Source: JAEMQF01 sp963775015 (GTDB taxonomy: Bacteria; Pseudomonadota; Gammaproteobacteria; Burkholderiales; Burkholderiaceae_C). From it: a stretch of DNA of 64,000 nt. Shown one piece after another: positions 29,008-38,487 of this stretch; the first letter of the stretch is position 1, and every line of letters starts with the position of its first letter. Made by a program: the position numbers and the translations under genes. The stretch spans positions 124,001 through 188,000 of the forward strand of contig CAVZHI010000004.1 in NCBI GenBank assembly GCA_963775015.1. Reading direction: 5' to 3'. Under the pieces are notes generated by a model. The model did no database searches and was not told the DNA's origin. It saw only the letters and a list, made by a program, of their open reading frames with translations.

Positions 29008-29208
29008 TCAGCCGGGCCGCGCCTCGATGGGTGAGATGCGCCACTCTTTGGGGTCGACAAACGTCAGCGCGCACCCCGAGCACCGGTACTGGCTCGTCGC
29101 GCGCAGGGCACCGGTGCCGTTGCGGGCGACGACGTTGCGATAGCTCGTCGCACCGCACAGGTGGCAGCTGTAGTGGGCCCGGACGGCGGGTGTCAACAAG
29201 TGGTACAT
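29008..29208 (-). CDS. small CxxC...CxxC zinc-ribbon protein
   Basis: This 66-residue reading frame contains CHLC and, 25 residues later, CSGC, a pattern expected for a zinc ribbon (or MJ0042-like) fold. I do not recognise the gene. The start may be the ATG at 29208 or one at 29244 that adds twelve residues including a His run. It is convergent with the kinase gene (24 bp) and divergent from the Bug receptor. Confidence 0.5.
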   Translation of the reverse strand: MYHLLTPAVRAHYSCHLCGATSYRNVVARNGTGALRATSQYRCSGCALTFVDPKEWRISPIEARPG

Positions 29209-29395
29209 GTTTGAACTCTCCCGGATGCTGTGGTGGTGCGCCATCCTGCTGTGTGAAGACTACCCGTCGGCGACACGGCTGGAAAGCCCGAGCCATGGAA
29301 AAACGCGGGGAACCCCCCCGAAACAGGGTGTCAGGCTCACGCCGCCGCGCCCAGGGCATACTGCAAGCCGCTCAGCGGCGTCGAGGAAGATCGGC

Positions 29396-30397
29396 ATGAA
29401 CCGGATCTGCACCCACATGTTTCGCAGCAGCACCCACGTTCTGCGCCAACTCACCGGCGTCTTGGTGCTCTGCGCGAGTTCGATCGCGATGGCGCAGGAC
29501 TACCCGGTGCGCCCGGTACGGATCATCGTGCCGTTCGCCGCCGGCGGCCCTGCGGACATCTATGCGCGCTTCATCGGCCAAAGGCTTCAGGAAGTCCTCG
29601 GTCAGACCTTCATCGTGGACAACCGGCCGGGTGCCGGTTCCATCATCGGTACCGACGCCGTGGCCAAGAGCGCTCCCGACGGTTATACGCTGCTCCTGAT
29701 GTCGAACACGCACACGGTGAACGAGTCGTTGATACCGAACAAGCCGTTCCAATTGATGCGCGACTTCGACCCCGTGGCGCCGATCAACTATTCCGACCTG
29801 GTACTCGTCACGAAGGCCGACCTGGCCGCAGGCAACGTCGCCGATCTGTTGAAACTGGCCAAGGCCAAACCGGGCGGCATGTCGTACGCGTCGAGCGGGC
29901 CCGGGACGCCGTACCACATGGCGGGCGAGCTCTTCAAGGCGATGGCCGGTGTCGACATCGTTCACGTCCCCTACAAAGGCAGTTCGGGCGCGAGGACGGA
30001 TGTGCTCGGAGGCCAACTCGAGATGATGTTCGACGCGATCCCGACGATGGTCGAGCACATTCGCACGGGCAAGGTCAAGGCGCTCGGAACGAGCGGCAGG
30101 CAGCGCTCGGCGGTGCTGCCCGACGTGCCGACGATTGCCGAGTCGGGCGTGGCGGGTTTCGAGGCGACGATCTGGCTCGGCCTGATGGCGCCCAAGCACA
30201 CCCCCGCAGCGGTTGTCGCACGCTTGAACGCCGAAATCGGCCGCATCGTCGGGCAAGCCGAGGTGCAGCGCGCCTGGGGCGCGCAGGGCGCAACGCCGAT
30301 GCGCATGAACGTCGACGAATTCACCCGCTACCTGCACGACGACATCGCCAAGTGGGCGCGAGTCGTCAAGATTTCGGGGGCGACGCCTGGCCAGTGA
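29396..30397 (+). CDS. Bug-family tripartite tricarboxylate transporter receptor
   Basis: The 333-residue protein has an N-terminal signal peptide ending near SIAMAQ and the Bug-family start of the mature part (DYPVRPVRIIVPFAAGGPAD), followed by the DNRPGAG loop and PYKGSS motif that line the ligand pocket. Bug proteins are periplasmic binders of carboxylates or amides, hugely expanded in Burkholderiales, and usually orphan as here: no TctA/TctB transporter gene is adjacent. The ligand is unknown. The GAGGAAG ribosome-binding site supports the ATG at 29396. Confidence 0.9.
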   Translation: MNRICTHMFRSSTHVLRQLTGVLVLCASSIAMAQDYPVRPVRIIVPFAAGGPADIYARFIGQRLQEVLGQTFIVDNRPGAGSIIGTDAVAKSAPDGYTLLLMSNTHTVNESLIPNKPFQLMRDFDPVAPINYSDLVLVTKADLAAGNVADLLKLAKAKPGGMSYASSGPGTPYHMAGELFKAMAGVDIVHVPYKGSSGARTDVLGGQLEMMFDAIPTMVEHIRTGKVKALGTSGRQRSAVLPDVPTIAESGVAGFEATIWLGLMAPKHTPAAVVARLNAEIGRIVGQAEVQRAWGAQGATPMRMNVDEFTRYLHDDIAKWARVVKISGATPGQ

Positions 30398-30421
30398 AGG
30401 CGCCGCTCGACCGCAGTGGCT

Positions 30422-31171
30422 TCAACCGTTGTCGCTGGACGGCGCGGCGCGCCAATGCCCGTCTTGCAGGGTTTCGTGCGGACCGAACTGGGCCTTGTAC
30501 GCCATCTTCGCGCTGTCGGCGATCCAGTAGCCCAGGTAGAGGTAGGGCAGCTTCAGCATGCGCGTCTGCTCGATCTGCCACAGCACGTTGAACGTGCCGT
30601 AGCTGGCGCGCTCTTCGGGTTCGTAGAAGGTGTAGACGGCGGACAGGCCGTCGTTCAGCACGTCGAGGATCGACACCATCTTCAGTGCACCCAGACCATC
30701 TTCGCGCGATTCGCGAAACTCGACGAGGCGCGAGTTGACGCGGCTTTGCAGCAGGAACTGGGTGTACTGGTCGATGCTGTCGTGGTCCATCCCGCCGCCG
30801 CTGTGGCGGCCGGCCTGATAACGCAAGTACAGCTGATAGTGCTCGGGAACGAAACAGAGCCGCAACACGCGTGCCTTGAGTGTCGCGTGTGCGCGGCGTG
30901 CGCGCGCCTGGCTGCGCGTGGGCTTGAAGTCCTGAACCGGAACCCGCAACGGCACGCACGCGCGACACCCGTCGCAGTGCGGGCGGTACGTGAACATGCC
31001 GCTGCGTCGAAAACCGTTCGCAACGAGCCCCGAATAGGCGTCGGCGTGGATGACGTGGCTCGGCGTGGCGACTTGGGAACGCGCCATGCGCCCGGCGATG
31101 TAGCTGCAAGGGTAGGGCGCCGTTGCATAGAACTGCAACGAGGCCAGGGGGAGCTCTTTGGGGTGCGTCAC
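30422..31171 (-). CDS. bpt: aspartate/glutamate leucyltransferase (Bpt/Ate-type)
   Basis: The 249-residue protein has the N-terminal cysteine cluster of arginyl-/leucyl-tRNA-protein transferases (PHCDGCRACVPLRV) and the conserved YLGYWI segment. Bacterial Bpt attaches leucine to proteins with N-terminal Asp or Glu, marking them for ClpS/ClpAP. It lies 33 bp after aat, so both N-degron aminoacyltransferases are probably co-expressed. Confidence 0.92.
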   Translation of the reverse strand: MTHPKELPLASLQFYATAPYPCSYIAGRMARSQVATPSHVIHADAYSGLVANGFRRSGMFTYRPHCDGCRACVPLRVPVQDFKPTRSQARARRAHATLKARVLRLCFVPEHYQLYLRYQAGRHSGGGMDHDSIDQYTQFLLQSRVNSRLVEFRESREDGLGALKMVSILDVLNDGLSAVYTFYEPEERASYGTFNVLWQIEQTRMLKLPYLYLGYWIADSAKMAYKAQFGPHETLQDGHWRAAPSSDNG

Positions 31172-31204
31172 GTGGCGTGATTCCGAAGCAGCAGTGCCGG
31201 CGTT

Positions 31205-31945
31205 TCAGAGCGAATTGGAGAGGTGGCGCCAGTGCCTGGGATGATAAGTCCAATCGACGATCGGCGGCTTGCTCAGGCACTCGGCCAGAGCGCGCTCGAA
31301 TTCATGGCGCGGCATCTCCTGCGCGCCCAGGGAAGCCAGATGATCGGTGCGCTGCTGGCAGTCGATCATGGGTATGCCGTGTTCGCGGCACAGGCACACA
31401 AGGGCCGCGAGTGCGATTTTCGACGCGTCGGGTTGGCGCGAGAACATCGACTCGCCGAAGAACATGCGGCCCAGGCTGACGCCGTAGAGGCCGCCGACGA
31501 GCCTGCCGTCGATCCAGGTCTCGACGCTGTGCACGTACCCCGCGGCGTGCCACCGGCGGTACGCTTCGAGCATCGCCGGCACGATCCACGTTCCGGCTTG
31601 GCCTTCGCGGCGCGCCCCGGCGCAAGCCTCGATGACGCTGGCAAACGCCGTGTCGATGCGAATTTCGCAAGCCGCATTGCGCGCAAAACGCGCGAGCGTC
31701 TTGCGCAAAGATCGCGACACCTTGAATTGATCCACCTGCAACACCAAGCGCGGATCGGGTGACCACCAGAGCACCGGCTGGCCTTCGCTGTACCAGGGGA
31801 AGATGCCTCGCGAATAGGCTTCTTCGAGGCGCTGCGGCGTCAACTCTCCGCCGGCGGCGAGCAAGCCGGGGGCGTCGGAGTCGCTCGGCAGGGCCAGGCG
31901 CGTGTCGGGCAACGCATCGCCGGGTCCACGCAGCCAATGCATCAT
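31205..31945 (-). CDS. aat: leucyl/phenylalanyl-tRNA-protein transferase
   Basis: The 246-residue enzyme adds Leu or Phe to proteins with N-terminal Arg or Lys. Family hallmarks are visible: LLAAGGELTPQRL, SRGIFPWY, WWSPDPR, VHSVETW and GESMFSR. Two adjacent ATG codons (31945 and 31942) compete as start. The gene begins 4 bp after the CoA ligase stop and is followed by bpt. The ligase-aat-bpt spacing suggests one transcript even though the first genes are metabolic. Confidence 0.94.
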   Translation of the reverse strand: MMHWLRGPGDALPDTRLALPSDSDAPGLLAAGGELTPQRLEEAYSRGIFPWYSEGQPVLWWSPDPRLVLQVDQFKVSRSLRKTLARFARNAACEIRIDTAFASVIEACAGARREGQAGTWIVPAMLEAYRRWHAAGYVHSVETWIDGRLVGGLYGVSLGRMFFGESMFSRQPDASKIALAALVCLCREHGIPMIDCQQRTDHLASLGAQEMPRHEFERALAECLSKPPIVDWTYHPRHWRHLSNSL

Positions 31946-31949
31946 GGTC

Positions 31950-33581
31950 TCACAGAGATCGTCTCGCGTTGATGTCCACCGCGCGTTGCACAAGGCTGGC
32001 GTCGCCGCGCAGCTTGAACTTGGCGACGCGGTGCGTTGGAGTTTGCGGCAGCGTCGCGACAAAGACCACGTAGCGCGGCACCTTCGATGCAGCAAGGCGC
32101 TCGCGCACCCAATCGGCGAGGCCATGCTCCGTCAGCGTCGCGCCAGGGCTGAGGGTGGCGGCGATGAGGATTTCGTCTTCACCCAGGTCGGTCGGCACGG
32201 GGATGGCCGCGGCTTGGATCACGTCGGGGTGCGATTCCACGACGCGATCGAGCTCGGCGCCGGAAATGTTCTCGCCGCGGCGTCGAATGATGTCTTTCTT
32301 GCGCGCGACGAACCAGAAGTAGCCGTCGGCGTCGCGCCAGGCGAGGTCGCCGGTGAGAAACCAGCCGTCGCGAAACGCGGCCGCGGTTTGCTCCGGGTCG
32401 CGAAAGTACCCTTTCATCAACATCGGTGTCCGGACCACCAGCTCGCCGGTCTCGCCGCTGGGCAACTCGCGGCCGGCGTCGTCGACGACGCGCAGTTCCG
32501 CGAAGGCGATTGCTGGGTCCGGATGGCGGCTCGGCAGGCCCATGCTGCCGACTTTGTGCGGCCCGCCGAAGGGGTTGTTGAGGGCGCCCGGAATCTCGCT
32601 CATGCCATAACCTTCGATCAAGGTCGGGACGCCAAACTCCTCGGCAAAGACGCGATAGGTTTCGGCGCTGAACGGTGCGCCGTAGATCTTGCGCAAGGCG
32701 TGGCCAGGGACAAATTCAGACCGCGGGCGGCGCATCAGAATCGTCGACACCGCAGCCATTGTGTTCACTTCGGTGGCGCGGTGGTGCGCCACGTCGAGCC
32801 AGAAGCGCGACGCCGAAAAGCGCGCGATCAAGATCAACGCAGCGCCGGCGGCGAGTGCGCCGGACAGGGAATAGAACAAGGCGTTGATGTGAAACATCGG
32901 CAGGATACACAGCAGGCGATCGTCGGGTTGCAAGTGCATGCGCTGCACGAAGCCCTCGCCGGCGAGCACGACGTTGCGCTGACTGTGCATGACGCCTTTC
33001 GGGAAGCCTGTCGTGCCCGAGGTGTAGATGAAAACGCAAGCGTTGTCGGCAGGCTCGACTTCTGCCGGAGCAGCCGCCGCGTCTGCATTCTGAACTTCGA
33101 GGTCGAGGATCGAAACCTCGGCCTCAAGCACCGTGCTCAGTGGGGGCGGCTCGTTGAGCATCAGCCAGGGCCGCAGCTGCGTCGGCGCGAGCGCCTCGCG
33201 CACCGTCGCGAGGACCGTCGGCGAACAGATGACGCCAGTCACGTCGGCGTGACCGAGTACGTAGCGCGCTTCCTCAGCTCGGAACTCCGGGTTGATCGGA
33301 ACCATGACCGCACCCAGTCGAGCCAGTGCGAGAAACGTGAACACCGTGCTCGGGTGGTTCAGCGACATCACGGCGACACGCTCGCCGGCCTGGACGCCGC
33401 GTGCGCAAAGCATCGACGCGACACGCGCCACGCTCGCCAGGGCTTGCGAGTAACTCCACGATGATTCGCCGAAGACGAGGAACTCGCGCCCGCCTGCCGC
33501 CGCGGCCCGACTCGCGAGCACGGAATTGAGGGTGTAGCGATGCGCCGGATAGGCCGCGATGACCTGACCGGGATCGAGCAT
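31950..33581 (-). CDS. AMP-dependent acyl-CoA synthetase/ligase
   Basis: The 543-residue ANL-superfamily enzyme has the P-loop motif YTSGTTGFPKG, the GYGMSE aromatic segment, TGDLAW, and a C-terminal lysine candidate in PTHRVAKFK. Such enzymes activate carboxylic acids to acyl-AMP and then acyl-CoA. It resembles the CaiC/fatty-acid-CoA ligase branch, but the substrate is not identifiable. The start ATG at 33581 follows the VOC stop by 2 bp; the frame is open further upstream but inside that gene. Confidence 0.86.
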   Translation of the reverse strand: MLDPGQVIAAYPAHRYTLNSVLASRAAAAGGREFLVFGESSWSYSQALASVARVASMLCARGVQAGERVAVMSLNHPSTVFTFLALARLGAVMVPINPEFRAEEARYVLGHADVTGVICSPTVLATVREALAPTQLRPWLMLNEPPPLSTVLEAEVSILDLEVQNADAAAAPAEVEPADNACVFIYTSGTTGFPKGVMHSQRNVVLAGEGFVQRMHLQPDDRLLCILPMFHINALFYSLSGALAAGAALILIARFSASRFWLDVAHHRATEVNTMAAVSTILMRRPRSEFVPGHALRKIYGAPFSAETYRVFAEEFGVPTLIEGYGMSEIPGALNNPFGGPHKVGSMGLPSRHPDPAIAFAELRVVDDAGRELPSGETGELVVRTPMLMKGYFRDPEQTAAAFRDGWFLTGDLAWRDADGYFWFVARKKDIIRRRGENISGAELDRVVESHPDVIQAAAIPVPTDLGEDEILIAATLSPGATLTEHGLADWVRERLAASKVPRYVVFVATLPQTPTHRVAKFKLRGDASLVQRAVDINARRSL

Positions 33582-33583
33582 CG

Positions 33584-34081
33584 TCAAGACGTGACAGTGG
33601 TCGTCGACTTCGCCTGTGTCCAACGATCCAGTTTCGCGCGCGCGCCGTTCAGCGCCGGGTCCATGGCCAGGTCGTGGCTCGGCAGTTTGGCGCAAAGTTC
33701 AATCACATAGCCGTTCGGGTCGCGAAAGTAGATCGAGTGAATGAATTGATGATCGGAGACTCCGCGCGTGTCGATTCCCTGTGACTTGCCCTTGGCGAGC
33801 ATCATCGGCAGGACCTCGGGCTTCACTTCCAGCGCAATGTGCAGGTCGTAGTCGTGCTGCGCCTTGAATTCGAAAGGCATGTCCGGCGCCTCGAAGAACG
33901 CCAGGTGCGAGCCGTCGTCCAGGCGATAGAACGTGTGCAGCGTCTGGGTCTTGCGCCCGCTCTTGGTCTCGTTGATCTCGAGGGACTCCACCAACGGCAA
34001 GCCGAGAAACTCCTCGTAGAACTTGCGCGTCTGTTCCGAGTCGCGGCAGCGGTACGCGTTGTGATGCAACTTTTCGATCAT
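33584..34081 (-). CDS. VOC-family dioxygenase/glyoxalase-like protein
   Basis: The 165-residue protein has the vicinal-oxygen-chelate fold pattern of two beta-alpha-beta-beta-beta units. Metal-ligand candidates are the His of LHHNAYRC near the N-terminus, His in DLHIALEV, and Glu in GYVIELCAK. VOC proteins include extradiol dioxygenases, glyoxalases and isomerases. The family cannot be narrowed, but tight linkage to a CoA ligase and a GST suggests catabolism or detoxification of an aromatic or electrophilic compound. Confidence 0.82.
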   Translation of the reverse strand: MIEKLHHNAYRCRDSEQTRKFYEEFLGLPLVESLEINETKSGRKTQTLHTFYRLDDGSHLAFFEAPDMPFEFKAQHDYDLHIALEVKPEVLPMMLAKGKSQGIDTRGVSDHQFIHSIYFRDPNGYVIELCAKLPSHDLAMDPALNGARAKLDRWTQAKSTTTVTS

Positions 34082-34106
34082 GTGAGCACTTCTGTTGCAG
34101 ATCCCA

Positions 34107-34781
34107 TCACACCGCCTGCATGGCATTGCCTTTCAGTGACGCGCCGTAGCCGTCGATCACTTCATTGACGCGTTTCCAGTTCGGGAGCTGTTTCATTCGG
34201 GCCAGCCAGCGCTTGACGTTGGGATAGGCGGCGAAGTCGGCCCCGATCAACTCGCCGAGCGCGACGAACGACGCGCCGTAATAGTCGGCGATCGTGATCG
34301 CATTGCCGCAGAGGTAGGCGTTGTTCGAGCCGAGGATGTTCTGGTCGAGCACCTTGAGCCAGCCCTGGGCGCGCTCCTTTCCCCAGGCCAGAGTGGCGTC
34401 ATGCGCTTCGTCGGTGCGCCGCTTGTGGAACGGGAAGATCTGCGGATAGACCAGGCCGTAGGCGAAATCGCGGCACAGCTGTGTATTGATCCAGTCCATG
34501 CGCTCGTTGACGCGTGCGCGCTGCTGGAGGTCTTTCGGGTATTGCGCCGAGTTTGACTTGTCGGCGAGGTATTTCAGGATGGCCGAACTTTCCGTCAGGC
34601 GAAAGTCACCGTCATCGAGCACGGGTATAAGGTGGTTCGGATTCACCGCCTCGAAGGGCGGCTTGTAATGTTCTCCGGTGAACAGGTCGACCACCTGCTC
34701 GTCCAAAGCGATCTTGTTTTCTGCCGCAAACAGCATGATGGGGCGGCTTGTCGTCGAAGCGGGGTGGAAGTACAACTTCAT
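34107..34781 (-). CDS. glutathione S-transferase
   Basis: The 224-residue protein has a thioredoxin-like N-terminal domain with the likely catalytic serine/threonine in HPASTTSRPIML and a glutathione-binding TESSAILKYL motif, then the all-helical C-terminal domain. The substrate is unknown. The ATG at 34781 has an AGGAG ribosome-binding site; the frame continues upstream without family resemblance. It is first in the leftward GST-VOC-ligase-aat-bpt run. Confidence 0.88.
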   Translation of the reverse strand: MKLYFHPASTTSRPIMLFAAENKIALDEQVVDLFTGEHYKPPFEAVNPNHLIPVLDDGDFRLTESSAILKYLADKSNSAQYPKDLQQRARVNERMDWINTQLCRDFAYGLVYPQIFPFHKRRTDEAHDATLAWGKERAQGWLKVLDQNILGSNNAYLCGNAITIADYYGASFVALGELIGADFAAYPNVKRWLARMKQLPNWKRVNEVIDGYGASLKGNAMQAV

Positions 34782-34967
34782 CTCGAAACTCCTGCTTGGG
34801 GCGTGGTATGACGGATGCGGCGCGCTTTGAGCGCGGAATTTGCGCCGACTGCGTACGTTACTTGGGTTCGGTAGGTGTGACAAGTTACCGCTGCACCGCG
34901 GCGCCGAAAGTTCGGTTTTCTCGTCGCATGCCATTCAGTTGGCGGCGGAGTTGCCGAAAACCCGTGG

Positions 34968-36905
34968 GTGCCCACCATAGACCTTTCCTTGCCGGAGGTG
35001 CTCCAGCTGGCCTTGATCGCCGCTGCGTTCGTCGCGTCCGCGTGGGTGACGTGGTGGGCTTCGACCGGCGGCGCAGCAAGTCTGCGCGACTGGCCCCTCT
35101 GGGGCCTGCTCAGCGGGCGGCGCGAAACCGAGGAACGCCTTCGGTTTGTGTTCGACAACTCGATCGACGGCATCATGACGTTCCTGCCCGATGGCACGAT
35201 CCTGTCGTGCAACCCGGCAGCGGGTCAGTTGTTCGGCTGCGCGCCCGCGGCCATGATCGGGCGGCGCCTGCAAGATCTGCTCGCTCCGCGAATCGACTCG
35301 CACGGCGTCGCGGGGCAGCTCCAGCCGGGATTGCATGAGACCGCCGCGCGACGTGACGACGGGTTGACCTTTCCGGTGGAAGTGACCGTCAGCGAATCGA
35401 GCCTGAGAGGCGTGCGCCAGCTGATTGCTTTCGTGCGCGACATCACCGAGCGCAAAGCATCCCAAGAACGCATGGCGATGCTCGCGAACTATGACAGCCT
35501 GACCGGATTGCCCAATCGTGTCTTGTTTCGCGACCGCTTGCGCGAAGGCATGAAGCGCGCCCAGCGCAACGGGCGCGTGTTGGGGCTGATGTTCCTCGAC
35601 CTGGACCGCTTCAAGGTCGTGAATGACAGCCTCGGTCACGAGGTTGGCGACCGGCTGTTGCAACATGTCTCGCAGGCCTTGACGAGTTGCCTTCGCAACG
35701 TCGACTCAGTGGCGCGCAGCGGTGCTGACGATACGATCACGATCGCCCGCCTGGGCGGCGACGAGTTCACGATCGTCGTCGAGGGGATCGGTGGGGCCGA
35801 CGACGCGGCGTTGATCGCGCGGCGGATTCTGGACGCCTTGCTCGAGCCCTTCGTCGTCGAGCGCGAAGAAATCGTGATCAGTGCGAGCATCGGCATATCG
35901 CTCTACCCGACTGACAACACCGATCTGGACGGGCTGATCCGCCACACCGACATGGCAATGTATCGGTCCAAGGCAAAAGGGCGCAACACCTTCACCTTCT
36001 ACAGCGCCGACATGAACGCCGAAGTCGAGGCGCGCCTGTCGCTGGAAACGAGCCTGCGCCACGCGCTGGACCGCAACGAATTCAATTTGCTCTACCAGCC
36101 CAAGGCGGATCTGAAGACCGGCCGAATCACTGGTGTCGAAGCGCTGATCCGTTGGAATCGCCCTGGCGAAGGCGTGGTCCCACCCGATCAGTTCATCTCC
36201 GTTCTCGAGGAGACCGGCCTGATCCTTCCGGTGGGCGCGTGGGTGATCCGAACCGCCTGCGCGAATCTTGCCGCATGGGACAAATTGGGACTGCCACCGC
36301 TGACGCTGGCGGTGAATTTGTCAGCGCGGCAGTTTCGCCATCAGCACCTGTTCCAGCTCATCGCCGATACCTTGGCGCAGTCGCACATCGCGCCGCAACG
36401 ATTCGAGCTCGAACTCACCGAAAGTCAGCTGATGGAAGACAACGATGCGAGCCGCGCATTGCTCGCCAACATCGCCAGCCTCGGGGTTCGTGTGGCCATC
36501 GACGACTTCGGTACCGGCCACTCGTCGCTCAGCTACATCAAACGCTTCAACATCGACACGCTGAAGATCGACCGTTCATTCGTGCGCCAGATCACCAACG
36601 ACGACGAGGACACGGCGATCGCCACCGCGGTAATCGCCTTGGGGCGCAGCCTGGAGCTGAAGGTGGTGGCGGAGGGTGTCGAAACGCTGCACCAGGCCGA
36701 CTACCTGCGCGCGCTCGGCTGCGACGAGATTCAAGGCTACCTTCTCAGCCGGCCGCTTTCGTCAGAGCAGCTCGTGACCTGGCTCGCGAGGTACCGCAGC
36801 GCACAAGTCCTCGGTGTCGGTGAGAGGGGGTTGGGCAGCGAAGACTCGCGGGTCGCCGAGCTCATCACGCTGAACCTCCCCGAAGAGGCTGCATTGGCCG
36901 GTTGA
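34968..36905 (+). CDS. membrane-anchored PAS-GGDEF-EAL cyclic di-GMP enzyme
   Basis: The 645-residue protein has one N-terminal membrane helix (about 8-30), a PAS domain (about 58-165), a GGDEF domain with intact GGDEF at 263-267, and an EAL domain with EALIRW at 391-396, DDFGTGHSS, KIDRSF and VAEGVE. Both catalytic signatures look intact, so it could make and break cyclic di-GMP. A 12-residue insertion rich in Ser/Asp lies just before the GGDEF motif, in a spot usually short. The start is a GTG at 34968, ahead of the membrane helix. Its stop is 24 bp from the convergent antiporter gene. Confidence 0.92.
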   Translation: MPTIDLSLPEVLQLALIAAAFVASAWVTWWASTGGAASLRDWPLWGLLSGRRETEERLRFVFDNSIDGIMTFLPDGTILSCNPAAGQLFGCAPAAMIGRRLQDLLAPRIDSHGVAGQLQPGLHETAARRDDGLTFPVEVTVSESSLRGVRQLIAFVRDITERKASQERMAMLANYDSLTGLPNRVLFRDRLREGMKRAQRNGRVLGLMFLDLDRFKVVNDSLGHEVGDRLLQHVSQALTSCLRNVDSVARSGADDTITIARLGGDEFTIVVEGIGGADDAALIARRILDALLEPFVVEREEIVISASIGISLYPTDNTDLDGLIRHTDMAMYRSKAKGRNTFTFYSADMNAEVEARLSLETSLRHALDRNEFNLLYQPKADLKTGRITGVEALIRWNRPGEGVVPPDQFISVLEETGLILPVGAWVIRTACANLAAWDKLGLPPLTLAVNLSARQFRHQHLFQLIADTLAQSHIAPQRFELELTESQLMEDNDASRALLANIASLGVRVAIDDFGTGHSSLSYIKRFNIDTLKIDRSFVRQITNDDEDTAIATAVIALGRSLELKVVAEGVETLHQADYLRALGCDEIQGYLLSRPLSSEQLVTWLARYRSAQVLGVGERGLGSEDSRVAELITLNLPEEAALAG

Positions 36906-36928
36906 GGCGCGGCCCGGTTCTCGCAACC

Positions 36929-38290
36929 TTACTTTGCAACGGCCGCTGCTGGCGCAGAACCGGAACGCGGCGTGCTCCCCGGATGAAAGCCCAGCAGCGC
37001 CAGCATCACGAAGAAACCGACGACATACGCCACGGCGACGAACCAACCGTGGCGCAGCCACTGCCCGACCGAGCGTGCCTCGGGGTACATGTTCGCCAAC
37101 GCCACCCCGGCCGACGAGCCGAACCAGATCATCGATCCGCCAAAGCCGACCGCATAGGCGAGGAACCCCCAGTCGTATCCGCCCTGGTTGATGGCGAGCG
37201 CGGTGAGCGGGATGTTGTCGAAGACTGCTGAGAGAAATCCCAGGCCAAGCGCCGCCTGCCAGGATGCGGCGGGCAGATGTTCCACCGGCATCATCGAAGC
37301 ACAAAGCACGAGAGAGAGCAGAAACACCGAGCCCTTGAACGCACCCGGCAGCAGCGACCAGTCGGGCCTGCGCAGCGTCATCGTGAGCAGAACCGCGGCC
37401 CAGACCGCCGCGCCGAGAAACGGAAAGGCGTCGGACACTTCATTGAAGCGCGTGTTCACGACGACGTTGACGACCACCGCCGCAAGCAGAATGAATGCCA
37501 CCACACCGACCCGTGTCCAGTCGACGCTCGCGCCTGCGCTGGCGTCGGTCTGAATCGGCGAGTACGCCTGTTGTTTCAGCGAAGCCGGAATGCCGCACAC
37601 GACGAGCGCGACCGTCGCCGCGATGTAGGCCTCGAGCACTTCGAGCGGCGAGATCCCGGCGATCCACATCATCGTCGTCGTCGTGTCGCCGACCACACTC
37701 CCCGCGCCACCGGCATTCGACGCTGCGACGATTGCCGCCAGGTAGCCGATGTGCACCTTGGCGCGAAACACGGTGTGCGCAATGGCGCCGCCGATCATGG
37801 CGGCGGCAATGTTGTCGAGAAAGCCCGACAGCACGAACACCAGAACCAGCAGGACGAAGCAGCCTTTCCAGTCGTTGGGCAAGTAGCGCGGCAGCACCGC
37901 CGGAATCTGGCTCTCTTCGAAGTGCTTGGCGAGCAGCGCGAAACCGAGCAGCAGCAGCAGCAGGTTGATCAGGATCACCCACTCATGCGTGAGGTGCGAC
38001 AAGAAGCCGGGCAGGCCGGCGCCTGTCTTGAACGGCGAAACCAGAACCTTGTACGCGGCGATCACGATCGCGCCACCCAGCGCGACCCGCAGCGTGAATT
38101 GGTGAAACAGGGCCACGCCCGCGAGCACCACGGCAAACAAGATGAACTCGACCGGAATCGTCGCCAGCGTGGGCCCGGTGAACGCAAGGCCTGGCGCGCT
38201 GAATGCGAGGGTAGTAGGGAGAAGGAGCAACGCTCCAAGCGCGACCGCGCGGCGCAGCGCTGCACGCGCCGTGCATGAACATCGCACCAT
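36929..38290 (-). CDS. NhaD/ArsB-like ion transporter (probable Na+/H+ antiporter)
   Basis: The 453-residue membrane protein has about twelve hydrophobic segments and the duplicated discontinuous-helix motif of the ion transporter superfamily (SGFLDNIAAAMIGGA and SAVFDNIPLTALAI). NhaD exchangers of this type carry paired DN motifs. A citrate or dicarboxylate substrate is the alternative. The N-terminus looks like a cleaved signal or first membrane helix. An AGAGGAG ribosome-binding site fixes the ATG at 38290. It is divergent from phaP, with 197 bp between the starts. Confidence 0.75.
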   Translation of the reverse strand: MVRCSCTARAALRRAVALGALLLLPTTLAFSAPGLAFTGPTLATIPVEFILFAVVLAGVALFHQFTLRVALGGAIVIAAYKVLVSPFKTGAGLPGFLSHLTHEWVILINLLLLLLGFALLAKHFEESQIPAVLPRYLPNDWKGCFVLLVLVFVLSGFLDNIAAAMIGGAIAHTVFRAKVHIGYLAAIVAASNAGGAGSVVGDTTTTMMWIAGISPLEVLEAYIAATVALVVCGIPASLKQQAYSPIQTDASAGASVDWTRVGVVAFILLAAVVVNVVVNTRFNEVSDAFPFLGAAVWAAVLLTMTLRRPDWSLLPGAFKGSVFLLSLVLCASMMPVEHLPAASWQAALGLGFLSAVFDNIPLTALAINQGGYDWGFLAYAVGFGGSMIWFGSSAGVALANMYPEARSVGQWLRHGWFVAVAYVVGFFVMLALLGFHPGSTPRSGSAPAAAVAK

Positions 38291-38366
38291 GTTGTTGCTC
38301 CTCTTATGCTTGTTCGAGTCGAGCGCGATTCTAGGAGGCTGTCGGGCTGTAGAGTGACCGGCCCAT

Positions 38367-38385
38367 ATTGCTGCGGAGCAACAAT
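38367..38385. promoter_or_regulatory. candidate PhaR-type operator upstream of phaP
   Basis: ATTGCTGCGGAGCAACAAT contains the inverted repeat TTGCT-N4-AGCAA. Read on the other strand its core is TGCTCCGCA, matching the core upstream of phaZ except for one base. It ends just before the phaP -35 box, a position suited to repression. PhaR binding is inferred. Confidence 0.5.
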
Positions 38386-38391
38386 GAGGCC

Positions 38392-38419
38392 TTGAAATCG
38401 CCGTCGGACCTTCTATACT
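38392..38419 (+). promoter_or_regulatory. sigma-70-type promoter of phaP
   Basis: TTGAAA (38392-38397) and TATACT (38414-38419) are separated by 16 bp, a near-consensus promoter. Transcription should start near 38426, leaving a leader of about 60 nt before the phasin ATG. Confidence 0.7.
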
Positions 38420-38487
38420 TCGAGTTATGTTGCGCCGCACCAAAGGCGTGGCAGCCGATCAACAGACAGTACACAGGAGTGCGAACC

